A stretch of DNA of 58,332 nucleotides from Chloroflexota bacterium (GTDB taxonomy: Bacteria; Chloroflexota; Dehalococcoidia; Dehalococcoidales; UBA2162): positions 1 through 58,332 of the forward strand of contig JACPPV010000041.1 in NCBI GenBank assembly GCA_016190825.1, written 5' to 3'. Shown here in pieces: positions 33,656-43,400 of this stretch (position 1 is the stretch's first letter; every line of letters begins with the position of its first letter). A program made the translations under genes and the position numbers. A model generated the notes under the pieces. It was not told the DNA's origin, did no database searches, and saw only the letters and a program-made list of their open reading frames with translations.

Positions 33656-33844
33656 CTATCTCGCCAAAGCTCGGGCGGTCTTGCGCCTCTTGGCAGCTTC
33701 CTTGCGCTTCCGCTTTATGCTGGGCTTTTCAAAGAATTCACGCCGCCGGATCTCGGACAAGATCCCGTCTTGCTGGACCTTCTTGTTAAACCGCCGCAGC
33801 AGGTTATCGAAACTCTCGTTGCTGCCGCCTACAACATGTGTCAA
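33656..33844 (-). CDS. rpsU: ribosomal protein bS21
   Basis: A 62-residue basic protein: MTHVVGGSNESFDNLLRRFNKKVQQ...RREFFEKPSIKRKRKEAAKRRKTARA. This is bS21 of the 30S subunit, which helps mRNA base-pairing during initiation. The frame is open from a GTG at 33856, but that codon lies within the SD (AGGAGGTG). The TTG at 33844, 9 nt beyond, is the better start. Confidence 0.92.
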   Translation of the reverse strand: MTHVVGGSNESFDNLLRRFNKKVQQDGILSEIRRREFFEKPSIKRKRKEAAKRRKTARALAR

Positions 33845-33977
33845 CCGGTTATCCACCTCCTCTCATTCACATATATGGTACCTGGTCAACATTCTCATTG
33901 TAGTTAGCGCAGGCTTTTCTGTCAAGGAAATAACAATTCAGGGGAGTCCATCTGCCACTATTTTCCCCACATTCCAT

Positions 33978-34006
33978 TTGATTAAAGACGACAAAAATGA
34001 TAAACT
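33978..34006 (+). promoter_or_regulatory. promoter, leaderless type
   Basis: TTGATT (33978-33983), 17-bp spacer, TAAACT (34001-34006), with TG one nt before the -10 box. The ATG at 34014 is 8 nt beyond the box and has no Shine-Dalgarno, so the transcript should begin with the start codon. Confidence 0.6.
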
Positions 34007-34013
34007 TTCTAAA

Positions 34014-34994
34014 ATGATGTCACCCAATATCACCGAGGAGACGTTTTCAAGTCTTGCCGACCAGTGGAGCCGCCTGCAACACGTCAGGTGGGGGTCCATC
34101 TTTGCTTTGCCCGCCTGGCTCCAGGTGTGGTGGCAGGAGTACAGTCCGGAGGCGTGCCCCAGTTTGCTTGCCGTGAGGCAGGATGAAGAGCTTCTGGGCA
34201 TCGCCCCCTTTCTGATAGCGGAAGAAAAGGCCTCGTTCCTCTGTAGCACCGACGTGTGTGATTATCTTGACTTTGTTATCGCCCCCGGCCAGGAACGGGG
34301 GTTTTTTATTGCTCTGCTCGACCACCTGAAGGAGCGAAGCGTGAAACAGCTTGACCTCGGCGCAGTGCGCCCGGAGTCGTCCGCGCTTAAGAGCCTCGTT
34401 CCAATTGCCGGGGAAAGGGGTTGTCCGGTCAAGAGTGAGCAGGAAGATGTTTCCGTTGAACTGGACTTGCCGGACACCTGGGACGAATATCTTGAGCTTC
34501 TAGAAGCGAAACAACGCCATGAGTTGAAACGCAAGCTCAGACGGTTATCAGCGGAAGGCAGTGTTGTTTACCGCTCCGTCAGCATGCTGGATGAGCTCAA
34601 CGGGTGTATGGATAGTTTTCTGACGATGTTCACTGAGAGCCGCCGCGATAAAGCTGCCTTTCTGACCGCGCGCCGGGAATCTTTTTTTCGCTCGCTCGTC
34701 AGCGGCACGGCGCAAATCGGCATTGCCCGGTTCGGCATCCTGGAGCTTGATGGTGTGACGGCAGCTATGCTCCTCTATTTTGTTTACGGAGACCGTGTTT
34801 ATCTCTATAACAGTGGATACGAACCCCGGTACGAATCCCTCAGCGTTGGACTGATATGTAAGGCACTCTGCATCAAAGACAGTATTGAAAAGGGCTTTAA
34901 GGTATTTGACTTCTTGAAGGGCAATGAAACCTACAAGTACCACCTCGGCGGGAAAGAAGTTCCCTTATACCGTTGCCAGATAACCATTCAGTAA
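34014..34994 (+). CDS. BioF2/CelD-like GNAT-fold acyltransferase
   Basis: About 326 residues from the ATG at 34014. Two GNAT-like halves as in the BioF2/CelD (FemAB-like) family: WQEYSPEACPSLLAVRQDEELLGIAPFLI, then AKQRHELKRKLRRL, and AAMLLYFVYGDRVYLYNSGYEPRYESLSVG, with the closing FDFLKGNETYKYHLGG motif. These enzymes attach amino-acyl or acyl groups to sugars, peptides or polysaccharides. The frame extends far upstream to 33438, but that part is antisense to yqeY and rpsU. It is followed 17 nt later by a glycosyltransferase. Confidence 0.8.
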   Translation: MMSPNITEETFSSLADQWSRLQHVRWGSIFALPAWLQVWWQEYSPEACPSLLAVRQDEELLGIAPFLIAEEKASFLCSTDVCDYLDFVIAPGQERGFFIALLDHLKERSVKQLDLGAVRPESSALKSLVPIAGERGCPVKSEQEDVSVELDLPDTWDEYLELLEAKQRHELKRKLRRLSAEGSVVYRSVSMLDELNGCMDSFLTMFTESRRDKAAFLTARRESFFRSLVSGTAQIGIARFGILELDGVTAAMLLYFVYGDRVYLYNSGYEPRYESLSVGLICKALCIKDSIEKGFKVFDFLKGNETYKYHLGGKEVPLYRCQITIQ

Positions 34995-35011
34995 AATGGG
35001 GAAGGGCTCTA

Positions 35012-36244
35012 GTGCCGCACCGTAATTTGAAGATAGCCATGCTCTGCGTCCATAGCTGCCCCATCGGCAGCCTGGGCAGCAAGGACACCGGCGGTATGAG
35101 CGTCTACGTGCGCGAGGTGGCTGATAATCTGGGGAAGATGGGGCACGCTGTTGACGTCTTTACCCGTGTCCATGACTCAGACTATGAGCCGGTTAGCGAG
35201 ATGGGCTCCAACGCGCGGCTCATCCATCTCCCAGCGGGCGAAGACCTGGAAATAGATAAGCTGGCCCTGTTTGACTACCTGCCCGATTTCGTCAGAAACG
35301 TGGAGACTTTCCGCCGGCACAACAGGCTGCAGTATGACCTGATTTTCAGCCACTACTGGCTTTCAGGGCACGCCGGTCAGCTGCTGAACAGGCAGTGGTG
35401 CGTACCCCATGTCATCATGTTCCACACTATGGGCGCTGTCAAGAATACGTTCGCCGTGGGAGAACCAGAGCCGGAACTGCGTATCGAGACGGAAAGAAAG
35501 CTGACGCACGATTGCGACTACGTCATCACGGCCACGCAGCAGGAGAAAAAAGCCGTTATCCGGCACTATGGCGCCAGGCCGGAGCAGGTACGCGTCATCC
35601 CGTGCGGGGTCAACCCGGAGATTTTCCGTCCCATTGATAAGGTTGCGGCAAAGGTAAAACTCGGCTTGAACGGGAGTAAGGTAATCCTTTGCGTTGGGCG
35701 CATTGAACCGTTGAAGGGCATCGAACAGGTGCTCAGGGCTATTCCTCACCTGCCCGAAGTGAAAGGGGCCAAGCTTCTGGTCGTCGGCGGTGACGAGCAG
35801 AGCCGCAGTGAGATTTCAAGGCTGCGCCGCCTGGCGCGGGACCTGCAGATAGGAGACTCAGTCACCTTCCTGGGGCTGGTGAAACAGGATGAGTTGCCCT
35901 ATTATTACAGCGCGGCGGATGTTTGCGTAAGCCCTTCTTATTACGAGAGCTTCGGGCTGGTCTCTCTCGAATCCCTCTCCTGTGGCACCCCGGTTGTGGC
36001 TACTGACGTCGGCGCGGCGAGAAGCATTATCCGCAGCGAAGAGGCCGGCTACATTGTCGCTGACAACTCCCCGCACCGCCTCGCCGGGAAAATAGCCCTG
36101 CTTCTTTCCCGGCCGAATGATGACCCGTCTTCCATCTCGAACATCCGGAGTTCGGTCAGCCAATTCAGCTGGGCAAGGACGGCAGACGGGGTGAATCGGG
36201 TCTGTCAGGAGGCACTGGCAGACCATCATACCCTGATGCTGTGA
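35012..36244 (+). CDS. GT4 glycosyltransferase (MshA/sucrose-phosphate-synthase-like)
   Basis: A 410-residue GT-B enzyme. The N-terminal SKDTGGMSVYVREVADNLGKMGHAVDVFTR closely follows the MshA/SPS pattern (GGMNVYV). The C-terminal half has LCVGRIEPLKGIEQVLRAI and SYYESFGLVSLESLSCGTPVVATDVGA (EX7E). MshA adds GlcNAc to inositol-phosphate in mycothiol synthesis. Related enzymes make sucrose phosphate or bacillithiol precursors. GTG start with GGGAAGGG upstream. It lies between a GNAT-like and a PIG-L gene, suggesting synthesis of a modified glycoside. Confidence 0.85.
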   Translation: MPHRNLKIAMLCVHSCPIGSLGSKDTGGMSVYVREVADNLGKMGHAVDVFTRVHDSDYEPVSEMGSNARLIHLPAGEDLEIDKLALFDYLPDFVRNVETFRRHNRLQYDLIFSHYWLSGHAGQLLNRQWCVPHVIMFHTMGAVKNTFAVGEPEPELRIETERKLTHDCDYVITATQQEKKAVIRHYGARPEQVRVIPCGVNPEIFRPIDKVAAKVKLGLNGSKVILCVGRIEPLKGIEQVLRAIPHLPEVKGAKLLVVGGDEQSRSEISRLRRLARDLQIGDSVTFLGLVKQDELPYYYSAADVCVSPSYYESFGLVSLESLSCGTPVVATDVGAARSIIRSEEAGYIVADNSPHRLAGKIALLLSRPNDDPSSISNIRSSVSQFSWARTADGVNRVCQEALADHHTLML

Positions 36245-36263
36245 GAAGGCTCCTTTTTCCAGG

Positions 36264-36293
36264 TTGTATCCACGTCCGCCGGTATTGTAAAAT
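36264..36293 (+). promoter_or_regulatory. probable promoter of the PIG-L gene
   Basis: TTGTAT (36264-36269) and TAAAAT (36288-36293), spacer 18 bp. Predicted start near 36300; the leader carries a GGAGG site before the GTG at 36325. Confidence 0.45.
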
Positions 36294-36324
36294 CTTGTGT
36301 ATCCCCTGAAAATGGAGGCCCAAA

Positions 36325-37029
36325 GTGGTAAGTCAACCGGCTCAAGTATTGGTTGTGATACCCCATCCTGATGACGCGGAATTCGGCGTCGCCGGCACCG
36401 TGGCGCGGTGGGTGCGCGAAGGCAAGGACGTCGTCTACGTCAACTGCACCAATGGTGACAAGGGTACGGGTGACCCCGAGATGACGCCAGCGCGGCTGGC
36501 AAAAATCCGCGAAGAAGAGCAACTGGCGGCGGCGAAAGTTCTGGGAGTAAGAGAGGTAATCTTCTTGCGCTACCCCGACCAGGGATTGGAGGATACCCCG
36601 CAGTTCCGAAAGGATATTGTGCGCGCTATCCGTCAATTCAAACCGGACATAGTAGCCACCTCTGACCCCCACCGCCGGTACATATCTCACCGGGACCACA
36701 GGATAGCGGGTCAGGTAACCCTGGACGCCGTCTACCCCACCGCGCGCGATCTCCTGGCGTTCCCTGACCTGGTCCAGCAGGGCTTCATACCGCACAAAGT
36801 AAAAGAAATCCTTCTCTGGGGCGCGGAAACGGAAGACACCAATTACTACTCGGATATCACTAATACCTTTGACCTGAAAATTGCCGCGCTGCGCTGCCAC
36901 AAAAGCCAGCTCGGTGATAGCCAGTCGCCGGAGTTTGCTGAACGCATGAAACGGCGGGCCGAATCCATGGCCGAGGGGACGGGATTCGAACTGGTCGAAT
37001 CTTTCCACCGCATCGAACTGGTGCGGTAA
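36325..37029 (+). CDS. PIG-L/LmbE family deacetylase
   Basis: A 234-residue zinc-dependent N-acetyl-sugar deacetylase. The metal motif VIPHPDDAEFGVAGT is near the N-terminus and SHRDHRIAGQ supplies the second histidine. FDLKIAALRCHKSQ is a further family block. Relatives include MshB and BshB (thiol synthesis) and LmbE. After the MshA-like transferase, the obvious guess is removal of acetyl from a GlcNAc conjugate. GTG start with GGAGG. It has its own promoter but may also be read through from upstream. Confidence 0.88.
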   Translation: MVSQPAQVLVVIPHPDDAEFGVAGTVARWVREGKDVVYVNCTNGDKGTGDPEMTPARLAKIREEEQLAAAKVLGVREVIFLRYPDQGLEDTPQFRKDIVRAIRQFKPDIVATSDPHRRYISHRDHRIAGQVTLDAVYPTARDLLAFPDLVQQGFIPHKVKEILLWGAETEDTNYYSDITNTFDLKIAALRCHKSQLGDSQSPEFAERMKRRAESMAEGTGFELVESFHRIELVR

Positions 37030-37101
37030 CATCTTGTCAGCCAACTTCCGACTGGCCGTCGCGAAGCAGGCAGCCACACGCCCTAACGGCCCAAACCTGG
37101 A

Positions 37102-40100
37102 CTACGCCACCCTTCTGCGGCTAACGGCCAGCCAGACAATAAGACCGGCGATTATTACCACCGCAATTATCCCCCCAATGAGCCCCCAGTTAACCGCCGC
37201 CACCCTGGTCACCCCGAATGAACCGAATAGCCGGTCAAGCCTGACCTGGTAGTTCCCTTCGGTATTCTGTGTCACGGTATAGGAGATTTTTTTCGTCTCT
37301 CCCGCCTTCAGGGAGATGTCTTTCGCCGTTTCTGCCGTGCCATTTACCCAGAGCGTCAGGGCAGAAACCTGCTCAACGCCAGAAGGGTTGGTAACATCGG
37401 CGGTGATCGTGACCGGTTTACCGGTTCTCCCACCGGTCGGGCTAATAACGAGATTGGCAACGGTGAAAGCCGGAGGCGGAGCCGTCTGGCTGCCGGTTAT
37501 AGCGAAAACGGAGAAGTGCGTGATTACGGCAGAGTAGTATACGTAGGCATCATCCTCTTTCCCCCGCTTGGCCGGCAGGGAAACCCATTTCCCCAACTGC
37601 GCGTCCCACCGGTTTAGAGCGATCGACCATTTATGAATCGAGTTAGTCTTCAGCCATTCCTGGTCAACCTTGAAGGTCATATGCCCAACTTCGATATTCT
37701 CGGGCGAAGCGTTCTCGAAAGCCACGTCCACGTAGGCAAGCACAGCCAATCCCGCGGGGAGGGCCGCTACGCCGGAGGGCCGTTTATCGAGTATTTCGAT
37801 AAGTGTGTTAACGTTGGTCATTGCTCGCTTTGTCCTGATAAGCAGTTTATCCAGCGGCAAGGGAGTCCCCACCACTGTAACCCACTCTCCGGCCAGGGTT
37901 TTGACCGTCAGGTATTTTGCTCCGGAGGGTGTGGTGGAAACCACCACCGGCGGCGCCAGGCCGGCAGGCGGCGTGGGCGGCTTCTCACTCACCAGTTGCT
38001 CGGTGGGAGCATTGGGGAGCGCATCAAAAAGCACTTCCGGTTCAATCGAAAAGAGCTTCGCCGCAGAGAGACCGGGCAGCCTCTCAGTCAACGCCTTTTC
38101 TGACATTGACGGTATTACGTTGCCCAGCTTCTGGGTGGACAACTGTTCCATCACGCCAGCCGCTTTCTCAACAGAACTTTTTTCGAGAATGGCGGCAGCC
38201 CTGTCATTCTGGATGTTCCCGATCACGGCAGCAGCCTTGTCCGTAGCTACCTTTTCGATGATCTCCGCCGCCTTTTCCGATGAGATTGTGGCGATGACGC
38301 CAGCAGCCTGGCTCAAAGCAGCTTTCTCCACGATGGCAGCTGCCTTATCCGAAGTCAGGCTCTCAATAACAGCCGCGGCCTTTGCCACAGCCATTTTTTC
38401 GATGATGCCGGCCGCCTGCTCCGCCGTCACCTTCTCAACAAGAGCGGCAGCGTCCTTCGGCGCCATCTGTTCAATCACTTTGCCGGCATCTTCCGGTCTC
38501 ATGGCGACAAGCTGGTCAGGAGAAGGAGGAGTTACAGTCGGCGGCACAGCGGGTGGCGGGACGGTCGGTGGTGGCGTAACCTCGGGCGGGGGAGTTACCG
38601 GCGGGGGAGTTACCGGCGGCACTGTAACCGGCGGTGGCAACGGTCCCCCTGCGAACGGGGGCGCGCTTACGCTGACGGTGAAAGTGGCACTCGCATATGG
38701 AGCTTGCGAAGCATTACCGACAACATCCCTTGCCCTGACCTCAACAGTATGGGAACCATTCGATAAGGTGGAGGTGGTGAAGGTGAAGTTCTCACTGGCT
38801 ACGCTGAATGCTCCTCCCCCCGCTCTGACGGTGTCAGTCCAATCAATGGTGGTACTGCCAGAAACCCTGTACTGCACGGCGGCGACTGTGGTGGTAGAGT
38901 CAGTAACATTTCCGGTGAAGGTGGGAGTGGCAGTGGTGACCGTCTCCGAGGCGAGGGCATGCAGCGTGACCGCCGGTGCCACGGTATCCATGACAAAGGT
39001 GTCCGTGCCAAGAGTAGTGGAAACGTTGGTGGCATTATCGGTCGCCCTCACCTCTACCTTATGCCAGCCTTCACCCAAGGCGGGAGTGGTGAAGGTGAAA
39101 TTCTCGCTTGCCGCACTGAAGGCGCCGCCGCCAACCCTGGTAGCAGCAGTCCAGTCAAAAGTAGTGTTCCCGGATACCCGGAACTGGACAGAGTCAATCT
39201 TGGTGGTGGCATCGGTAGCGTTCCCGGTGAAGGTAGGGGTATTACTGCCGGTTGGGTCAGGGGTCAAGGCGGTCAGGGTTACTGCCGGCGCCACGGTATC
39301 TATTACAAAATCATCACGGGCAAAAGTAGATACCTGGCTCGCATTGTCAGTAGCCCTTACTTCCACATAATGTGCGCCGTCGTTCTGGCTGGAGATGGAG
39401 AATGTGTAATCCTCAATGGTCGAGTCAAATGCGCCGTCCACAGCCGTGGCAGCAGCCCAATTGCCGGCTCCATCAACCAGATATTCAACAGAAGCGATGG
39501 CGCTGGTAGTATCGGTAACGGTGCCTTCGAAGGTGGGAGTATTATTGTTGGTGGGGTTCGGATGCAGTGTATCTGCGTTTATCTCCGGAGGAATGGTGTC
39601 AATTGTGAACGCGAGCAGGTCACTGCTTTCACCGGCAGTGCCGATATTATCCACTGCCCGCACTCGGAAAAAGTGGTTTCCATCGGCAACCGTCGTAAAG
39701 GTCACGGTGGTCACGTTCCCGATACTGGTAAAATTGGCAGTGTCAATTCTTGTCTGATATGAGACTGCGCCGGTAACCGCGTTCCAGGCAAAGGTCGGGG
39801 TGTCGTCAGTAACGCTGCTTGTTATCCGGACGTTGGTGGGCTTTGGCAGAGTGGGCAGTGCGTCAATCGCCAGGTTTACCGTGCTGACAACCCCGCTTTC
39901 GAATATAGCGGTTCCTGCCTCGACCCCCTGGATGTAAAAGACAACTGTGTTGCCGTTCACGCCCCCTTCCTTGTTGGAGGTATCCGAGTCATCAGCCGGT
40001 ACCTTGAACTGAAAGTCGTCTCCGTAACGCCCACCTGATGTATTCGCTGAGAGGGAATAAGGGAAGGTAGCCCCGGCAATCGCCGCAGTAATGGTGAGGC

Positions 40101-40269
40101 CGTCTTGCGCCGGGTTGCTACTGACGGTGACAGTTCCCCTGAACACATGAGGCGGGCGGGGCACTGCCAACGCTGACGCCGGAAGCAGCACCGTAGCCGC
40201 CAGAACAGCAATCGAAACACTAACCGATATTATTTTTCTTTTCAACAAACCCCCACCGCCAGAAGTCAT
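37102..40269 (-). CDS. large exported repeat protein with PGF-pre-PGF-like domain
   Basis: About 1055 residues from the ATG at 40269 (a TTG just before the signal peptide is possible). Order: signal peptide (KRKIISVSVSIAVLAATVLL...ALA); Ig/fibronectin-like repeats to about residue 520 with recurring DTVAPAVTL, TPTFTGNxTD and VEVRATDN; a proline-rich linker; about eleven 12-residue helical repeats (pattern xxxxKAAAIIEK), about 580-720; a PGF-pre-PGF-like domain (YVDVAFENASPENIEVGHMTF...WLKTNSIHKW...VITHFSVFAITG); a CARDB-like domain; a C-terminal membrane helix ending RRR. It should be anchored in the membrane with a large surface part. It follows the HTH-surface protein in the same direction. 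Confidence 0.8.
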   Translation of the reverse strand: MTSGGGGLLKRKIISVSVSIAVLAATVLLPASALAVPRPPHVFRGTVTVSSNPAQDGLTITAAIAGATFPYSLSANTSGGRYGDDFQFKVPADDSDTSNKEGGVNGNTVVFYIQGVEAGTAIFESGVVSTVNLAIDALPTLPKPTNVRITSSVTDDTPTFAWNAVTGAVSYQTRIDTANFTSIGNVTTVTFTTVADGNHFFRVRAVDNIGTAGESSDLLAFTIDTIPPEINADTLHPNPTNNNTPTFEGTVTDTTSAIASVEYLVDGAGNWAAATAVDGAFDSTIEDYTFSISSQNDGAHYVEVRATDNASQVSTFARDDFVIDTVAPAVTLTALTPDPTGSNTPTFTGNATDATTKIDSVQFRVSGNTTFDWTAATRVGGGAFSAASENFTFTTPALGEGWHKVEVRATDNATNVSTTLGTDTFVMDTVAPAVTLHALASETVTTATPTFTGNVTDSTTTVAAVQYRVSGSTTIDWTDTVRAGGGAFSVASENFTFTTSTLSNGSHTVEVRARDVVGNASQAPYASATFTVSVSAPPFAGGPLPPPVTVPPVTPPPVTPPPEVTPPPTVPPPAVPPTVTPPSPDQLVAMRPEDAGKVIEQMAPKDAAALVEKVTAEQAAGIIEKMAVAKAAAVIESLTSDKAAAIVEKAALSQAAGVIATISSEKAAEIIEKVATDKAAAVIGNIQNDRAAAILEKSSVEKAAGVMEQLSTQKLGNVIPSMSEKALTERLPGLSAAKLFSIEPEVLFDALPNAPTEQLVSEKPPTPPAGLAPPVVVSTTPSGAKYLTVKTLAGEWVTVVGTPLPLDKLLIRTKRAMTNVNTLIEILDKRPSGVAALPAGLAVLAYVDVAFENASPENIEVGHMTFKVDQEWLKTNSIHKWSIALNRWDAQLGKWVSLPAKRGKEDDAYVYYSAVITHFSVFAITGSQTAPPPAFTVANLVISPTGGRTGKPVTITADVTNPSGVEQVSALTLWVNGTAETAKDISLKAGETKKISYTVTQNTEGNYQVRLDRLFGSFGVTRVAAVNWGLIGGIIAVVIIAGLIVWLAVSRRRVA

Positions 40270-40430
40270 TTCCCCTTTTCGTGAACAGCCCTCCTTGTGT
40301 CTCAGGCTTTCTTCAAACTGCGAGCACAAGGAGGGCTTTCATCCTGCACTACCTGTCTGAGGCTACACTCCCTTGAGCATACCTGTTTCTAATTCTCATC
40401 CACACTCCCACTTTACGTTTCCACTCATGT

Positions 40431-43400
40431 TTACGGAACGATGGCTCCACCGCTGCCAATCACATATAACCAGTAGCCCTGCCCGGGCGTCATCTTTCCG
40501 GACGTCCGGAACTTTGTAGAGTCAGTAGCAAACCCACCGAGCACGATCTGCGGCTGACCGCCTCCGCCCTGCTCCATCGGGAAGTAGATGTAGTTCTGGT
40601 ACTCCAGCAGGGATGCCCAAATCGACAAACTGGTTGTTGGACTCTTCACTCCGGCGAGTGCGGTATTGATGTCCCGGGCGTACTCGGCATGCAGGCCGAT
40701 CAGGTTCCAGCCAGCATAGACAGTATAAGTAGGCGGCACCTGCTGCGGCAAGAGCACCGTTCCAGCCACGGTCAGCTTAACGGGCGCCGGGGTGTTGGGC
40801 AGACCGACAGCCATGGGTCCGGAGACCTTGCCAGCCTCAGTGAAGCTGGTGAGGGGCTTCATCTTGAGCCAGTAGCCCTTGCCCGCGCCAAGGGTAGTCA
40901 GATCACCAGCGCCGCTGGAATCGAAGAACGTCCACTCAGCGGAGGTCCCGTTCTGGGAAGCATCGTAGTACCATATCCGCTCAAACAGACCGGTGGCGTT
41001 AGCGGAGTTCACCAGGGTAGCCACGCTGGGAGTAGTCGGCATCACCGGCAGTGACACTAGGTTCCAGTCCGGCATCAGATAGGTGTTGAATGCCTCGAGG
41101 CTGGTCACGATCTTGGTCGGCACGGTCTGATTGGACGTGTTGCCAGCAGCATCCTGCGCCACGACTGTCCAGGTATAATCGCCTGACGGCAACCCGCTGG
41201 GAAGCTGCATCGGGATAACGTAGTTCATCTGTTCCTTGGTGTTTTCCTTGATGCCCCAGCTATCGATGACCGCCTCTGGAATCTCGGCCTTCGTGAATGC
41301 CTGAGGCCCATCTTGAGAGTCCTGCTGATTGGGTGTAATGAGTCTCACCGAGGTCACGTTACTGGCGGCATCGCTCACCTTGAGGGCGATGAAGAAGAAG
41401 TCACCCGGTCGGGCAGAGCTTTCGCCGGTCATGTAAGCCACATCGTAGGTCCGGTTGTCGCTGCCCGGGAAGACTGCCTCGAAGGCCGGCCCGGTCGTAT
41501 CAAGCTTGATCGCCGCCGTCCGGTTGGAGGAAAGACCCAGCTTGTCCCTTGCCTCGACGAAGATGGTGTTATTCCCTTCATTCAGCAGTATCGGCTGGGA
41601 GAAAGTTCCACCACTGCCCAGAACGGTGGTTGTCCACTTCAACTGGCCGTTCACCTTAAGCTCCAGGCGGTCAAAGTTGGGCTCAACCACCACACCTGAG
41701 ACGGTCTGGTATTGCTGGTTGGTCGGTGTAGTTACCGGGTTGAGGGTTAGAACGGGCGCATTCAGGTCCAGCGAGCCGGTAACACTGGCTTCACCGATGA
41801 GCTGGGGAGCGTAGGCTGTCCTGGCGGCGCGAGCGGTGAGGATATTTTCGCCTTCGGCCAGCACGAACCAGGTGGTGAACTGGAGATTGCTGTCCAGCGA
41901 GACCGTCTTGCCCAGGAAACCGGCGCCGGTAATATTGACGTCATCAATGTACCAGCCTTCGCCCATGTTGCCCCAGTCGTCCATTGTATCCATGCGGAAC
42001 CGGATGTACACATCCTGTCCGGCGAAGGCAGAGAGCCCGACCTCCACCTTGGTCCACACCCTGTCCTCTACCTTCTTCAGGGTATTCCAGTCTTGCATCG
42101 GAATTTCTGGCGGTGGGAACGGAGGCCAGAATTTGGCGAGCCAGGAGACCTTCTGCCAGCTTACATTATCAGTGGAAACCTCTACCACTTTGCGGTCAGG
42201 CCAGAAGTCCCACTCGGTATCATACCAGGTCCAGAAGGTGAGCTTGTTATCAGTGCCGATGCTCACTTTCGCCTTCGTCTGTAAAGCGCCGGCGTTGGCT
42301 TTGAAAGGGGTGTCATAGTTGTTGGTGCTGGGATTAGCATATCGCCAGGCTGCGCCAACTGCGCCAACGCCAGGCTTTGTATCATTGCTTCTGGTAGTAG
42401 AGCGGTGCCACAGGTCCTCGCTGCTGTAGGGCGGACCCCACGGATTCATACCGGGAACAGCCTTGTGCGCCCACTTCGCGTTAGCCTGAGCCAGGTCTTC
42501 CACGTTATCCTCAAAAGCGGTCGCCTCAGGCAGGGCAACGCCCACAATAACGGAGGTGATCGACGGATCGTTCACGGAACCGGAAACGGTGATATTCTCG
42601 GACCCCGCGCCGACAGCGAAGTTCGCCGACGGAGAAGTGATGGCAACCACCGGAGCCGTCGACAGTTTGGTAAGGGTAAAACTGCGGGTGATGGGGGCGG
42701 GAGGATTATCGGTTAAAACCTTGAACACGGCGGTGTAGTCGCCGATAGGGGTATTTTCCACAAGCGGGACATCGCCGATCTTTGAAGCCCAGTAAACGTT
42801 CTGGTCGGTGACTGCCATGTAGAGCACTTTGGTGTCGGAATTGCCGTAGGGAACAAACTCGAGGCCGCGGATGCCCCACTTGCCGGTCTTCCACTCCATC
42901 GTCTTCGCCCCGCTAGAGGCATCCACCTTGATGATCAGGTCGCCTTGTGCAGCATAAAGAACGCTGTCATCATATGCTAGGGCATCAAAGCCCCACATGG
43001 GAGGAAATCCGCCCGGACCCCAGGCAGTGGAAAGGTCAAAACTGGTTATGAGGGCGCCCGTCGAGGGGGAGCGTTTATCGATTTTGAGCGGCGAGTCGCG
43101 GTAAGCAATGAAAAGATTGGTGCCGTCAGACGCGAGACCGCCGATAGAGTTAAGGCTGGTGAGGCCGGAGACTTCAGTCCAGTTGTCAGTCCCGACAAGC
43201 TTCAGCACCTTTCCCTTAGGATTACCCTGGTTGTCCCAGAAATTGACTGCCGCGTAAAGCGTGCTGCCGACGTTGGCCAGTGCCTCCGTCTGCCATGACT
43301 GGCCCGGGGCAGCAACATGGTTGACATAATTGCCCGCCGTGTCAGTTATGATTATGGCGTCCCTCCATTCGTTAGGCGATTGAGGACTGGGGAAGGGGAC

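Noticed and set aside
33438-34013. Upstream extension of the GNAT-like gene
   Set aside because: It is antisense to rpsU and yqeY. A promoter with spacer 17 ends just before the ATG at 34014, making that the start.
36226-37077. 283-codon minus-strand frame opposite the PIG-L gene
   Set aside because: The plus frame carries the full PIG-L motifs with SD and promoter; the minus frame is an antisense shadow.
37805-39370. Long open frame on the plus strand (over 500 codons) opposite the large repeat protein
   Set aside because: It is the antisense of the Ig-like, proline and KAA-repeat coding sequence, low-complexity in composition, with no SD. The minus frame has a signal peptide and recognisable domains.
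38680-40200. Regularly spaced repeats suggesting a CRISPR array
   Set aside because: The repeats are in-frame Ig-like and 12-residue coding repeats with degenerate third positions, and no cas genes are present.
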